DNA of 64,000 nucleotides from Paludisphaera soli (GCF_011064595.1 NZ_JAALJI010000012.1:124001-188000), one strand, 5' to 3'. Counted from the first letter of the stretch, positions 18,036-27,821 are shown. Notes: a model not told the origin generated them from the sequence alone. Numbers and translations: made by a program.

Positions 18036-20807
18036 TCAAGGGGTCGGGTCGGAGACGTCGCCGGCCGCCCGGGCGAGGATCGCCGCGAAGGCCGGCGAGC
18101 GGCGGGCGGCGGCGAGTCGGTCGTCGGTCTCCAGCTCCCGGCGCTTCGGGGGGTTCTCGGCGAGGTCGTACACCCTGGCGAGCGAGCGCACCGACTCGTC
18201 GCGGAGACGTTCGGCGAGATCGCCCTCGAAGCCGCCGACGAGCAGCGAGCACGAGCGGGCCCGGGCCATCCAGCCGCCGGCCCCCTCGGGCGGAGACGCC
18301 AGGAGCCGTTCGGCGGTGGCGACGGCCTCGGCGGGTTGTCCGGCGGCCTGCAGCAGCGCGATGCGAGCCTCGGCCACGCGGGGGGCCAATTCCTCGGGGG
18401 CGGCCCAGACGACGGATTCGTCGTCGACCGCGACCAGGGCCCGGCGGCAGAGGGCGAGGTCGGCGGTCGCCGATTCGCGACGCTCCAGGTCGTAGATCGG
18501 CAGGCCCGTCAGCCTGCCCTCGGCGTGGAGCCGTTCCAGGAGGCCGCCGGCCTCCTCCAGGAACGGGATCGCGGCGGCGAAATCCAGGTCGCCCATCGAG
18601 ACCGACGCGCGATTGCAGAGCGCGTCGATCAGGTCGAGCTTGCGCTGGACGTCCTCGGGGTCGCGTTCCGCCCATCGCCTCGCCCGGTCCAGGCCGGCGT
18701 CCATCGCGACGAGCGCCTTCGGGACGTCGCGGAGCCGCAGGTGGATCAGCGCCAGGTTGTTCAGCCCCACCATGATGTCGCGGAGGGCGGAATCCGCCTC
18801 GGCCCCCCCCGCCCGCGCCTCGGCCGCCAGGCTCAGGTCGAGCGAGCGTTGATAGCGCTCGCGAGCCGAGACGAGGTCCTCGGCGCTCTCATCCATGCCG
18901 CCCAGCAGGTCGAGCGCCTGCGCGAGCAGGACGCCCGCCCGCTCGTCGTCGGGGTGGGCGGCCAGGCGGGATTCGGCCAGCGCGAGCATCCTCTCCAGGG
19001 GCGGTCGGGCCGCGGCCGGGTCGCCGACCCAGTGGGCGGCGTGGCCCAGATGACCCAGCCCCTCGATCAGGGCGATCTCGGCGCGGGGGTCCGCCGGCGA
19101 GGCCTCCCGCCAGGTCTCGGCCCGGTCGACGGCGCGGCGGAAGAACGCCCGCGCCGCGTCGGGTCGGTCGGCCCGCAGGTGGAAGCTCCCCAGACGCCGG
19201 CAGGTCGCGAGGAGCTGGTCGCGGGCGTCGTCGAGCCCGGGGTCGGCCACGAGGAGGGCCTCGGAGATCGCGAGCGAGCGCTCCATCTCCGCGATCGCCT
19301 CGCCGGTCCTTCCCAGCTCCCAGTGGACCTCGCCGAGGAGCTGATGCGCCGAGGCCCGGCTCAGGCGAGGGGCCGTCGCGTCGGCCGTGGTCACGCGCCG
19401 GAGGCCCTCGACGGCCGTCTCCAGAAGGCCCCGCCGCAGCGTCCGGGTCGCGGGGGCGTCGCGGAGCGCCTTGCGGACCTGCTCGATGAGCTGCTCGTGG
19501 GCTTCCAGGGCCACGCGGGCGTTGCCCTCGGCCTGTCGCTCGGCGGCCCTCGTCGACCGGAGGGCCTCGCGGAGGAGGCCGTTGTACCACCACGCGCCGA
19601 CGGCCAGGACGACGAGCGACGCCTGCGCGACGGCCAGGGCGCCGGCGACCGCCGGCCGCCGTCGCGCCGCCTTCCACGCGACCTCGGGCAAGCTCGCCGG
19701 ACGGGCCAGGATCGGCCGGCCGTCGAGGAACCGCCGCAGGTCGGCCGCCAGCTCCGACGCCGACGCATAGCGTCGCGAGGCGTCCTTGCGCAGGCACTTC
19801 AGGACGATCACGTCCAGGTCGCGGGGCACGTCGGGCCGGATCCGCGACGGCGGCGACGGCTCCTCGGCCAGAACCCGCCGAAGGAGGTCGTGGGGCGACT
19901 CCCCCACGAAGGGCGTCCGGCCGGTCGTCACCTCGTAGAGGATCACGCCCAGGGCGTACACGTCGACCGGCGGCCCCACGTCCCGACGCTCGATCTGTTC
20001 GGGCGCCATGTACGGGGGCGTGCCGAGCGCGACGTCCGCGAGGGTCGCCCATTCGCCGTCGCTCCGCCCCTCGCCGAGCGGCTCCTGGCTGATCCACTTC
20101 GCGATGCCGAAGTCGCCGATCTTGGGCGTCGCGGCATGCAGGGAATCGATTCGGGACGCACGCTCGTCGGCCGGCCGGAGCAGGATGTTGCTCGGCTTCA
20201 GGTCGCGATGGACGACCCCGCGACCGTGGGCGTGCTGCACGGCGCCGGCCAGCAGTTCCACGAAGGCCGCCGCCTCTCGCGCGGGCCGTGGGCCGCGCCG
20301 CAGGAACTCGAAGAGCGTCCCGCCGGCCACGTATTCCATCGCCAGGAACGGATACCCGCGCAGGTCGCCGACCTCGAAGATCTGGACGATCCCGGGATGC
20401 TGCAGCGCGGCCACGGTCTCGGCCTCGCGTCGGAAGCGATGGAGCCCGTTCGGCGTATGGACCCGCAGCCGCTTGAGCGCGACCAGGCGGCCGAGGCGGA
20501 CGTGCCGCGCCTTGTGGACGACTCCCATGGCCCCGGATCCCAGCGGCTCGAGGATCTCATAGCCCGGGACGTCCTCCTCGCGCGGGAACGTCTCGCCGGG
20601 TGCGACGGGGGGCGTCTCGGGCCCGGCGAGGCGGAGCGCGGCGAGGATCGTGGGCGGGTTCGATTCCAGCTCGGCGAGGCGTGCGGAGCAGCCCGGGCAG
20701 GCGTCGACGTGCGCGAAGATCCAGGTCTCCTCGGCCTCGTCCGCCTCGCCGGAGGCCGCCGCGGCGAGCCGCCGCGGGTCGGGGCAGGGATGGGTGGGGG
20801 TGGGCAC
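18036..20807 (-). CDS. Transmembrane Ser/Thr protein kinase with N-terminal zinc-finger-like motif
   Basis: A 923-residue Hanks-type kinase. Residues 33-40 (HVDACPGC) match the His-x3-Cys-x2-Cys of anti-sigma zinc fingers. The kinase domain runs from about 83 to 370: GSGAMG loop at 91, VALK lysine at 112, HRDLKPSN at 200-207, DFG at 232-234 and APE at 268-270. A membrane segment follows (VAGALAVAQASLVVLAVGAW), then some 500 residues of TPR-like helices. GTG 20807 is preferred; an in-frame ATG near 20877 would add 23 residues. It is divergent from an ECF sigma factor, suggesting joint signalling. Confidence 0.88.
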   Translation of the reverse strand: MPTPTHPCPDPRRLAAAASGEADEAEETWIFAHVDACPGCSARLAELESNPPTILAALRLAGPETPPVAPGETFPREEDVPGYEILEPLGSGAMGVVHKARHVRLGRLVALKRLRVHTPNGLHRFRREAETVAALQHPGIVQIFEVGDLRGYPFLAMEYVAGGTLFEFLRRGPRPAREAAAFVELLAGAVQHAHGRGVVHRDLKPSNILLRPADERASRIDSLHAATPKIGDFGIAKWISQEPLGEGRSDGEWATLADVALGTPPYMAPEQIERRDVGPPVDVYALGVILYEVTTGRTPFVGESPHDLLRRVLAEEPSPPSRIRPDVPRDLDVIVLKCLRKDASRRYASASELAADLRRFLDGRPILARPASLPEVAWKAARRRPAVAGALAVAQASLVVLAVGAWWYNGLLREALRSTRAAERQAEGNARVALEAHEQLIEQVRKALRDAPATRTLRRGLLETAVEGLRRVTTADATAPRLSRASAHQLLGEVHWELGRTGEAIAEMERSLAISEALLVADPGLDDARDQLLATCRRLGSFHLRADRPDAARAFFRRAVDRAETWREASPADPRAEIALIEGLGHLGHAAHWVGDPAAARPPLERMLALAESRLAAHPDDERAGVLLAQALDLLGGMDESAEDLVSARERYQRSLDLSLAAEARAGGAEADSALRDIMVGLNNLALIHLRLRDVPKALVAMDAGLDRARRWAERDPEDVQRKLDLIDALCNRASVSMGDLDFAAAIPFLEEAGGLLERLHAEGRLTGLPIYDLERRESATADLALCRRALVAVDDESVVWAAPEELAPRVAEARIALLQAAGQPAEAVATAERLLASPPEGAGGWMARARSCSLLVGGFEGDLAERLRDESVRSLARVYDLAENPPKRRELETDDRLAAARRSPAFAAILARAAGDVSDPTP

Positions 20808-20912
20808 GCCAGGTCTCCGGGAAACGGCCCCGCGGTCGTCGACGCGACCTCGCGGCGAGACTATGATCATGTCCATCCCCGAGGCGTGGCGACAAGGGAG
20901 GCCTCGCGACCG

Positions 20913-21503
20913 GTGCCCGACGACTTGCCGACTTCTCCGACCCTGCTCGATCGCGCCCGCGCCTCCGACGCCGAGGCCTGGTCGCGCCTGGTCTTCCTGT
21001 ACGAGCCGCTCGTGCGGCACTGGGCCGCGCGCTGGGGATGCCTCGGCGCCGACGCCGACGACCTCGTGCAGGAGACGTTCCTGGCCCTCGCCGTCGCCCT
21101 GCCGACCTTCCGCCGCGACCGTCCCGGCGACGCCTTCCGCGCCTGGCTGCGGACCATCGCCCGCAACAAGCGGCTGGACGCGCTCCGTCGCCGCGGCCGC
21201 GCCCCCGCCGCCCGGGGCGGGACCGAGGCCTTCCGGCAGATCGCCCAGGCCCCCGACCCGGAAGCCCTCCCCGACGAGGACGACCCGATCGAGCAACTCT
21301 CCGGGCTGTACCATCGGGCCCTCGAGCTGGTGCGCGGGGAGTTCGAGGAGAAGACCTGGAAGACCTTCTGGCGCGTCGCGGTGGACGGGCTCTCCGCCGA
21401 CGCCGTCGCGCGCGAGATGAAGATCGGCACCGCCGCCGTCCGCCAGGCCAAGTCGCGCGTCCTGCGCCGCCTCAAGCAGGAGCTGGGCGACCTGATCGCC
21501 TAG
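20913..21503 (+). CDS. ECF-type RNA polymerase sigma factor
   Basis: A 196-residue sigma-70 family factor. Region 2 is clear (DADDLVQETFLALAVALPTFRR, AFRAWLRTIARNKRLDALRR), a linker PDEDDPIEQLSGLYHRAL follows, and region 4 carries DGLSADAVAREMKIGTAAVRQAKSRVLRRLKQEL. GTG 20913 is preceded by AAGGGAGG at 20894-20901. The gene is divergent from the kinase with a zinc-finger-like N-terminus, an arrangement typical of planctomycete kinase-associated ECF groups. The long open frame running upstream is antisense to other genes and not part of it. Confidence 0.92.
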   Translation: MPDDLPTSPTLLDRARASDAEAWSRLVFLYEPLVRHWAARWGCLGADADDLVQETFLALAVALPTFRRDRPGDAFRAWLRTIARNKRLDALRRRGRAPAARGGTEAFRQIAQAPDPEALPDEDDPIEQLSGLYHRALELVRGEFEEKTWKTFWRVAVDGLSADAVAREMKIGTAAVRQAKSRVLRRLKQELGDLIA

Positions 21504-21637
21504 CTCCGCGGCCCGCCGTCGAAAAATGCTGTCACGCTCCCGGCGTTAGATGCGGGGTCGAGGGGACGCCCCCTCAGCTCCATCGCATCCTCGCCTCGCC
21601 AACCAGCATGGCGGTCCATCCGCCGGGAGCGTCCCTG

Positions 21638-24085
21638 ATGTCCTTCCTGACGAAACTCCGCCCGTCCCGCCGTTCTCGGACCATCGCCCCCCGCCGCGCA
21701 CGGATCGGCGTCGAGGCGCTCGACGAGCGCGTCCTCCTGTCGGTTTCCGCGAACTTGGACCCCTGGGGCAAGCTCGCGATCGTCGGCGGCGCGGGGAACG
21801 ACGACGTCGTCGTCTACCCCAGCGGCGACGCGGTCTACGTGATGGACCGCTCCGCCGACGCCACGGTTTACAGCCGGATGTACCGCAACGTCGCCTCCAT
21901 CGACTTCCGGGGGGGCGCCGGCGACGACTACCTCCTGAACGTGACGGCCATCCCCACGTCCTTCACCGGCGGGGCGGGCGCCGATCGCTACGTGAGCGGT
22001 ACGGGGACGAACGTCGTCACGGATCTCGAATCCGTGGACGTCTTCCAGAATCGCGGCTCGGCCTTGGCCGTCAACGACCGGACGACGGGCGTGCTGACCA
22101 TCAAGGGGAGCCCCTGGAACGACGAGGCGGGCGTCTCCGCGTCCGGGCCGAACACGTATCGCGTCGACCTGAACGAGGTCTACGTGGACGGCCTCGCCGG
22201 CTTCCGCCGGATCGAGTTCGACGGCGGCGCCGGGAACGACTACTTCGGCAACGCCACGAGCCTGCCGTCGCGGCTGAACGGCGGCCCCGGCGACGACCAC
22301 CTGGCCGGCGGCACGGGCGACGACCTCTTCCTGGGCAGCGACGGCCGCGACGTCTACGACACGATCTCCTGGCGGGGCGGCTCCGACCTCCTCGACCGCA
22401 ACGGATTCCGCGGCACGCTCACGGGCCCCGGCCAGACGATCGGCCTGGTCTCCGGGGCCCTGACCCCGGAGGAACTGTCGGCGAAAGGCGAGCTGACCGT
22501 CTCCCGGAGCGGGGACTACGTCACGCTCAACGGCCCCAGCGGCGCGGGATTCCGGCTGCGGGGATCCTGGATCGCCTTCTCCGCCGGCGGCCAGAACTTC
22601 TACTACAGCTTCAGCCCCGTCTACCTGGAGACGGCCGCCGGCGAGCTGCCGATGAGCCCCGGCATGGTCTACATCGGCGCCAGGGCTTCCGGGATCGCCG
22701 ACGTCGGGACGTTCCTGACCGCCTACTGGCCCGGCCTGGGACTCGACACGGTGACCCCGACGAGCCCCCTGCACGCCGTCGCCGACGCGACGGGCCTGGG
22801 GATCCAGCTCAATCCGACGGGCGCCGAGCTGACCGTGGGGCTGGGCTCGACCCTCAAGGCGAACGGGATCGAGGGGCCGCTCAACGACGCCGTCCCCTAC
22901 TTCAGCTTCCGGGTGAGCACCTCGGCCGGGATCAAGCTCGGCGGCACGACGGTGAAGACGCCCGGGAGCAGCATCGGCGTGCAGGGGGCGTTCGACCCGT
23001 CCGACCCGTTCCTGTTCGTCCGGGTCGACCCCGAGATCGGCAAGAACCCGCTGGAGGAGTTCGCTCTGGGATGGTCCACCCGAGGCCGGATCCCGTTCAC
23101 CCCCAGGACGCCGATCGCGACGGCGAGCCAGGCGGTCTACGGCAACGTCTACGCGATGGCCGGCGTGAAGCTGGGCAACTACCCCATCAAGATCAACGGC
23201 GAGACCGTCCTGGACCTGGACGCGAACGACGACGGCCGGATGCTCGGGCTCTCGGGCGCGGACCTCGCCCGGGTGATCCGGGGCGAACTGGACCTGGGGA
23301 CGATCGTCGGGGCCCTCACGGACGTTCGCATCGGGCTCAACGGCGCGGCCTCGCTGAGCCTCGCCCCGAAGAACAGCTCCGGCGCCGAGGTGGTGAAGCT
23401 GTCGCTCGACCTCTCCTACGCCTCGGCGATCATCAGCCCCTCGGTCATCGCCTTCCGGGCCACGGGCGCCGACTTCTTCAAGGGCACCCCGCTCGAAGGC
23501 GCGGTTAAGCTCTCCTCCTACGACGTGCAGGGCCTGTACAGCCTCAGCACCCGCTCCTGGTTCTTCGACGCGACCTCCTCGACGGCCGGCGTCAACGGGC
23601 ATTCATTCGGCCAGGTGACGCTCAGCGGCGACAGCACCCGGGGGACGATCACCGCGTCCGCCCGGTTCTCGCCGCCGCTGGGGTTCACCACGGTGACCAT
23701 GAACGGCTACCTGGATTACACCAACGGCAACTTCAGCCTGTACGCCTCGGCCTCGGCCTCCCTCGACGCCAAGGTCACGCGGCTCAACGCGACGATCGAG
23801 CTGCTGATCCAGCAGACGGCCGGCAACTTCCGCTTCTACGCGGGCCTGCGGGCCTCGTTCTCGCAGAACCTCGGCGTCGGCTCCATGAAGGGCCAGATCT
23901 ACGCGATGATCGACTTCCAGGCGGGCAAGGACGGGGTCTCCTTGAGCGGGAGCGGATCGGCCTCGGGCTCGGCCCAGATCGACGGGCTCGGAAGCGTCGG
24001 CTTCTCGTCAAGCTTCATGATCGACACCTCGGGCTTCCAGATCCGCCTGGCGGACGGCCTGCCGACGCTCTCCGTGAACTGGTGA
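21638..24085 (+). CDS. Secreted RTX-like protein with LEPR-XLL-like N-terminus
   Basis: An 815-residue protein. A basic N-terminus (RRSRTIAPRRARIGVEALDERVLLS) resembles the LEPR-XLL segment of planctomycete surface proteins. Residues 45-250 carry RTX-type calcium-binding turns: GGAGNDDVV, GGAGDDYLL, GGAGADRYV, GGAGNDYFG and GGPGDDHLAGGTGDDLFLGSDG. The remaining 550 residues are Ser/Gly/Thr-rich and beta-rich with no recognised family. GGGAG at 21625-21629 supports ATG 21638. It is probably exported or surface-attached. No classical signal peptide is visible, so the route is unclear. Confidence 0.75.
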   Translation: MSFLTKLRPSRRSRTIAPRRARIGVEALDERVLLSVSANLDPWGKLAIVGGAGNDDVVVYPSGDAVYVMDRSADATVYSRMYRNVASIDFRGGAGDDYLLNVTAIPTSFTGGAGADRYVSGTGTNVVTDLESVDVFQNRGSALAVNDRTTGVLTIKGSPWNDEAGVSASGPNTYRVDLNEVYVDGLAGFRRIEFDGGAGNDYFGNATSLPSRLNGGPGDDHLAGGTGDDLFLGSDGRDVYDTISWRGGSDLLDRNGFRGTLTGPGQTIGLVSGALTPEELSAKGELTVSRSGDYVTLNGPSGAGFRLRGSWIAFSAGGQNFYYSFSPVYLETAAGELPMSPGMVYIGARASGIADVGTFLTAYWPGLGLDTVTPTSPLHAVADATGLGIQLNPTGAELTVGLGSTLKANGIEGPLNDAVPYFSFRVSTSAGIKLGGTTVKTPGSSIGVQGAFDPSDPFLFVRVDPEIGKNPLEEFALGWSTRGRIPFTPRTPIATASQAVYGNVYAMAGVKLGNYPIKINGETVLDLDANDDGRMLGLSGADLARVIRGELDLGTIVGALTDVRIGLNGAASLSLAPKNSSGAEVVKLSLDLSYASAIISPSVIAFRATGADFFKGTPLEGAVKLSSYDVQGLYSLSTRSWFFDATSSTAGVNGHSFGQVTLSGDSTRGTITASARFSPPLGFTTVTMNGYLDYTNGNFSLYASASASLDAKVTRLNATIELLIQQTAGNFRFYAGLRASFSQNLGVGSMKGQIYAMIDFQAGKDGVSLSGSGSASGSAQIDGLGSVGFSSSFMIDTSGFQIRLADGLPTLSVNW

Positions 24086-24106
24086 TGGGCGCGAGGCGCG
24101 CGAAAA

Positions 24107-24129
24107 GAGGGGGCCGGAAAGGCCCCCTC
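24107..24129. terminator. Bidirectional terminator hairpin
   Basis: GAGGGGGCC (24107-24115) pairs perfectly with GGCCCCCTC (24121-24129) around a GGAAA loop, between the convergent RTX-like gene and hflX. AAAA just before it gives a short U-run for the minus-strand transcript. Confidence 0.7.
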
Positions 24130-24160
24130 GGTTCGCGCGGCTTCGTTTTCTCCATTGCAC

Positions 24161-25525
24161 TCAGGCGTAGACGCGGATTTCCTTCTCGCGGACCTGGGCG
24201 CCGTGCTCGTACAGGAAGTCCAGGCAGCGTCGCGGGAGGCGGCACTGGAGGACGACCCGGTCGTTCTCCTCGTCGTAGGTCCGGCCGAGGATCTGGGCGT
24301 GCTGGGCCAGGTAGGAGAGGACCCGGCCGTCGGCGACGCTCGTCTCGACCTCGGCGTCGAGCGCCGATTCGAGCAGGGCGAGCCGGACCCTCTGCTCCAG
24401 GGCGTCCAGCCCCTCGCCCTTCGCCGCGCTGATGGCGATCGAGTCGCGATGGTGGGCGCGCAGCACGTCCAGGAAGGAACGGTCGGGGACCTTGTCAGCC
24501 TTGTTCAGGACGAGCAGGGTCGGGTGGTCCTTGAGCCCCAGCTCCTCCAAGACTTCGACGACGGCCTGCACCTGCATCTCGGCGTCGGGGCTCGACGCGT
24601 CGACGACGTGGAGCAGCAGGTCGGCCTGGCGGGCCTCCTCCAGCGTGGCCTTGAACGACGCCACGAGGGAGTGGGGCAGGTCGCGGATGAAGCCGACCGT
24701 GTCCGACAGCAGGGCCGCGCCGCCGCCCCGGAACCGCCACTTGCGGGTCCGCGTGTCCAGGGTGGCGAACAGCTTGTTCTCGACCAGGACCCCGGCGTCG
24801 GTCAGGGCGTTCATGAGGGTGCTCTTGCCGGCGTTGGTGTAGCCGACGAGCGAGACCGTGGGGAAATCCCCGCGGCCGGCGACCTCGCGCTCCTTCCGGG
24901 CCTGGATCTTGCCGAGCTTGGCCTTCAGCTCCTGGATGCGGTGGACGACCAGCCGCTTGTCCTCTTCGAGCTGCTTTTCGCCGGGACCGCGGACGCCGAT
25001 GCCCCCCTTGTACCGCGAAAGGTGGGTCCACATCCGCTTCAGCCGGGGCATGGCGTATTCGAGCTGCGCCAGCTCCACCTGGAGGTGGGCCTCGTGGGTC
25101 TGGGCGTGGACCGCGAAGATGTCGAGGATGACCTCGGTGCGGTCGACGACCTTGCAGCCCAGGGCCTTCTCCAGGTTCCGCGTCTGGGCCGGCCCGAGGT
25201 CCGAATCGAAGACGACGACGTCGGCCTCGAACGCCTCGACCAAGCCCTTCAGCTCTTCAACCTTGCCCGAGCCGATGTACGTCGCGACGTCGACCTGCTG
25301 CCGCTTCTGCAGCATGGAGCCGACCGCCTCGAGGCCCGCCGTCTTGGCCAGGCCACGGATCTCGTCCAGGGGGTCGTCCGCGTTGTACACGCCCCCCGGC
25401 AGGATGACCCCGACCAGGATCGCGCGCTCGCGACCCTCATGCTCGTTGCGGCTGGTATCGATCAAAATAGGCTGAAACCTCTGTTGGGTGAGGGGCGAAA
25501 CCGGCGAAGAAGGGCCGTCCGGCAC
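24161..25525 (-). CDS. hflX: Ribosome-associated GTPase HflX
   Basis: A 454-residue HflX, a GTPase that binds ribosomes and splits or rescues stalled ones. The N-terminal HflX domain (VDVATYIGSGKVEEL, VVVFDSDLGPAQTRNLEK) is followed by a coiled linker with GIGVRGPGEKQLEEDKR and the GTPase domain: GYTNAGKS at 228-235, DTVGFIRDLPH at 275-285 and NKAD at 341-344. The start is probably GTG 25525. It forms a single-gene unit, convergent with the RTX-like gene. Confidence 0.95.
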   Translation of the reverse strand: MPDGPSSPVSPLTQQRFQPILIDTSRNEHEGRERAILVGVILPGGVYNADDPLDEIRGLAKTAGLEAVGSMLQKRQQVDVATYIGSGKVEELKGLVEAFEADVVVFDSDLGPAQTRNLEKALGCKVVDRTEVILDIFAVHAQTHEAHLQVELAQLEYAMPRLKRMWTHLSRYKGGIGVRGPGEKQLEEDKRLVVHRIQELKAKLGKIQARKEREVAGRGDFPTVSLVGYTNAGKSTLMNALTDAGVLVENKLFATLDTRTRKWRFRGGGAALLSDTVGFIRDLPHSLVASFKATLEEARQADLLLHVVDASSPDAEMQVQAVVEVLEELGLKDHPTLLVLNKADKVPDRSFLDVLRAHHRDSIAISAAKGEGLDALEQRVRLALLESALDAEVETSVADGRVLSYLAQHAQILGRTYDEENDRVVLQCRLPRRCLDFLYEHGAQVREKEIRVYA

Positions 25526-25761
25526 GGCGGACGGATTCTAAGGAGGCCGCGGAGGTCCGTCAACGACGATCGCGAAGGCACCGGAGAACCCGATCGACCC
25601 TCGCGACTCGCGACGACCGCCATCGTCCATCATACTACGCACAAGAACTAGACGACGACCGGGGCGTGAAAGTTCGCGGAGATCCGCCGGAAGACTCCCG
25701 GCGGATCTCCGCTCCCAATCCTCCTTCTCGCTTCCCGGCTCCCTTCCGAAGGCGACGAACC

Positions 25762-26268
25762 ATGCAGGCATGCGACCAGTGCGGCTCCCGCATCTTGTTC
25801 GGCGGGGTGAACCAAGGCCTCCGCCGCTTCTGCGGCGAGGCTTGCGCCCACCAAGCCTACTGGGCCCCTCGGGTACGGGCGATCCCTGCGGCCGTAATCG
25901 AGGAGCGGCTCCGCCGGACGCATGAAGGCCAATGCCCGAAATGCCAGGGCCCCGGGCCGGTCGACGTGCATTTCTCCTGCTGGGTTTACTCCGCGATGTT
26001 CTTCACCCGGTTCGGCTCCCGCGCGGAGGTTTGCTGCCGCTCCTGCGGCCGGAGCAATCAGCTTCGCGACGGCCTGTTTTCCATGGCCTTCGGCTGGTGG
26101 GGGTTGCCGATGGGGCTGCTGGGCACGCCGATCGTGCTGTTCCGGGACATGGTGGCGGCCGTCGGCCTGGTCGGGCCCAGGGCCGATACGCCGTCCCCCG
26201 CGCTCCGAGATGTGATCGAGGTCAGGACGGCGGCGGAACGTCGCGACGGTCGAGACGCCCAAGCTTAG
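25762..26268 (+). CDS. Zinc-ribbon membrane-associated protein of unknown function
   Basis: A 168-residue protein with three metal-binding-like clusters: CDQCGS at 4-9 followed by FCGEAC, CPKC near 58, and CCRSCG near 92. A hydrophobic stretch follows (FGWWGLPMGLLGTPIVLF). AAGG upstream of ATG 25762 favours this start over an upstream in-frame one whose extension is Arg/Pro-rich. It is monocistronic. I do not recognise a characterised family; the pattern suggests a structural zinc ribbon. Confidence 0.7.
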   Translation: MQACDQCGSRILFGGVNQGLRRFCGEACAHQAYWAPRVRAIPAAVIEERLRRTHEGQCPKCQGPGPVDVHFSCWVYSAMFFTRFGSRAEVCCRSCGRSNQLRDGLFSMAFGWWGLPMGLLGTPIVLFRDMVAAVGLVGPRADTPSPALRDVIEVRTAAERRDGRDAQA

Positions 26269-26305
26269 AGGACGGGCGTGGACCGGAGCCCGGCCTGCGC
26301 GCGAA

Positions 26306-26337
26306 GAAGCCCGGACGGGTCGCATCCGGGCTTCTTT
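26306..26337. terminator. Bidirectional intrinsic terminator
   Basis: GAAGCCCGGA (26306-26315) and TCCGGGCTTC (26325-26334) form a perfect 10-base stem with a 9-base loop, followed by TTT on the plus strand. It lies between the convergent zinc-ribbon gene and the lipoprotein gene ending at 26364. Confidence 0.8.
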
Positions 26338-26363
26338 CGATTCAGGCGGTGCAGGCCGGTCGA

Positions 26364-26585
26364 TCAAACGTCCGGCGGGGGAAGCGGGCCGGGCGCCTCC
26401 TGCTGGCTCTTGCGCTTGGAGGCGGGGAGGACCTTGGGAGCCCCCGCCCCTTCGCCGGCGGGCGCGGCGGTCTTAGTCCCCGCGCTGCTCGCGGAGATGG
26501 CGTCCACGCCGCCGGATTCGCAGCCGGCGAGGGACAGGATCACGGCGCAGGCGACGGCCGGCGCGACGAGGCGTCGAAATCTCAT
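26364..26585 (-). CDS. Small lipoprotein, module B
   Basis: A 73-residue predicted lipoprotein. A basic start and hydrophobic core lead to the lipobox LAGC (Cys about 22), after which the chain is Gly/Ala/Ser/Pro-rich and ends PLPPPDV. GAGGAG stands 10 bases before ATG 26585. It follows a DUF1559 gene by 56 bases, mirroring the pair just upstream. Such small lipoproteins commonly sit beside DUF1559 genes in planctomycetes; their role is unknown. Confidence 0.75.
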   Translation of the reverse strand: MRFRRLVAPAVACAVILSLAGCESGGVDAISASSAGTKTAAPAGEGAGAPKVLPASKRKSQQEAPGPLPPPDV

Positions 26586-26641
26586 GAAGGCGAAAGCTCC
26601 TCGATCTTGCGGGGGTGCCGGGCTCGGAAGCCGGTCGTGGA

Positions 26642-27709
26642 TCAATACGCGTCCGAGCTGATGACTTCGCCGCCGGCGCGGGTGGCCAGCTGGCGATAGA
26701 CGCCCGGCGTGAGCTGCCCGTTGGCCGGGTTGACCGGGCCGACGACCTGGATCGAGTCCTTGATGTAGCGGACGCTGCCGTCGCCGAAGAGGAAGTTCAC
26801 CCCGCCCGGGTGCATGCTCCGGAAGCCCCACTGGCCCATGTTCTGGAGCTGGAGCGAGGGGTTCCGGTCCCAGTCGGTGTAATAGGTGGTGTCGCCGCCG
26901 GGCTCGGGGATCAGGACGCTGGCGTTCGGACGGGCGACCGTGCTGGCGAAGGCGAAGATGCGGCTGACGCCGTCGGCGATCCAGGAGCCGTACCAGGCGT
27001 CCTGGTTCCACTGGTAGAACCAGTCGCCGTCGGCGTCGTTGCGGAACTTCGAGGTCTCGCCGATGAACAGCGTGTTGCTCAGGCCGTCGGTGACGGAGGC
27101 GACCGAGTAGTTGTAGTCGGCGTTGAACATGCCGTCGGACTCGGCCGTCGCCGCGCCGGAGACCGGGCAGCCGTTCCACCAGTGCATGACGTCCTTGTTG
27201 CCCAGCACTCCGCCGTACGAGGACTGGGAACGGCCGGCGACGTTGGTCGGATAGGTCCGGGATTTGATGTCCGAGGGGCAGATGTACGCGGAGACGGCCG
27301 AGTTGTAGGCCGTGCTGTTCATGGCCGCGCCGTTCGCCGAGCCGACGCCGTACGGGCTGGCCGTGTCGAGCGAGGGGACCGAGAAGTTGATGGCGTTGTA
27401 GACGGTCGACAGCTCCATCTGGGGCAGAATCAGTGCGAACATCGTGTGCCGACGCGGCACCGAGCAGTCCTGGCCGCCGCCCGATCCGTTGCGGACCGAG
27501 CCGAGCGGGAACGTCCCCTGCGCGCTCTCGTAGTTCGCTACGGCCAGGCCCATCTGCTTCAGGTTGTTGGTGCACTGGGCGCGGCGGGCGGCCTCGCGAG
27601 CCGACTGGACGGCGGGGAGCAGGAGCGCGATCAGGACGGCGATGATGGCGATGACGACCAGAAGCTCGATGAGCGTGAAGCCGCGGCGCCGACTGGCGGG
27701 ATGACTCAT
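26642..27709 (-). CDS. DUF1559 pilin-like protein, module B
   Basis: A 355-residue type II secretion pseudopilin-like protein. [21 protein letters not shown] is the prepilin N-methylation signature with the methylated Phe after Gly, followed by [26 protein letters not shown] and ending [19 protein letters not shown], the DUF1559 C-terminal motif. ATG 27709 begins [10 protein letters not shown]. It is very similar in length, start and end to the gene at 28079-29149, so this is a tandem duplicate. DUF1559 proteins are numerous in planctomycetes and of unproven function. Confidence 0.93.
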   Translation of the reverse strand: MSHPASRRRGFTLIELLVVIAIIAVLIALLLPAVQSAREAARRAQCTNNLKQMGLAVANYESAQGTFPLGSVRNGSGGGQDCSVPRRHTMFALILPQMELSTVYNAINFSVPSLDTASPYGVGSANGAAMNSTAYNSAVSAYICPSDIKSRTYPTNVAGRSQSSYGGVLGNKDVMHWWNGCPVSGAATAESDGMFNADYNYSVASVTDGLSNTLFIGETSKFRNDADGDWFYQWNQDAWYGSWIADGVSRIFAFASTVARPNASVLIPEPGGDTTYYTDWDRNPSLQLQNMGQWGFRSMHPGGVNFLFGDGSVRYIKDSIQVVGPVNPANGQLTPGVYRQLATRAGGEVISSDAY

Positions 27710-27821
27710 GTTCGGGGAGACCTCGGTACGGGGACGGAAACGGACGGATCGATAAGTAGGGATTCGCCGATCGACCCCGCCCCGGTGGGGCGGGGCGGGC
27801 GAGGGGCTGCGGCTGCTGCGC

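Noticed and set aside
18014-18048. Terminator for the kinase gene
   Set aside because: The GC hairpin spans the stop codon and is not followed by a T-run on the minus strand.
14979-20912. Very long plus-strand open frame running into the sigma factor gene
   Set aside because: It is antisense to the Gly/Met-rich protein and kinase genes, its translation is low-complexity Arg/Pro/Ala, and the sigma domain starts only at 20913 with its own ribosome binding site.
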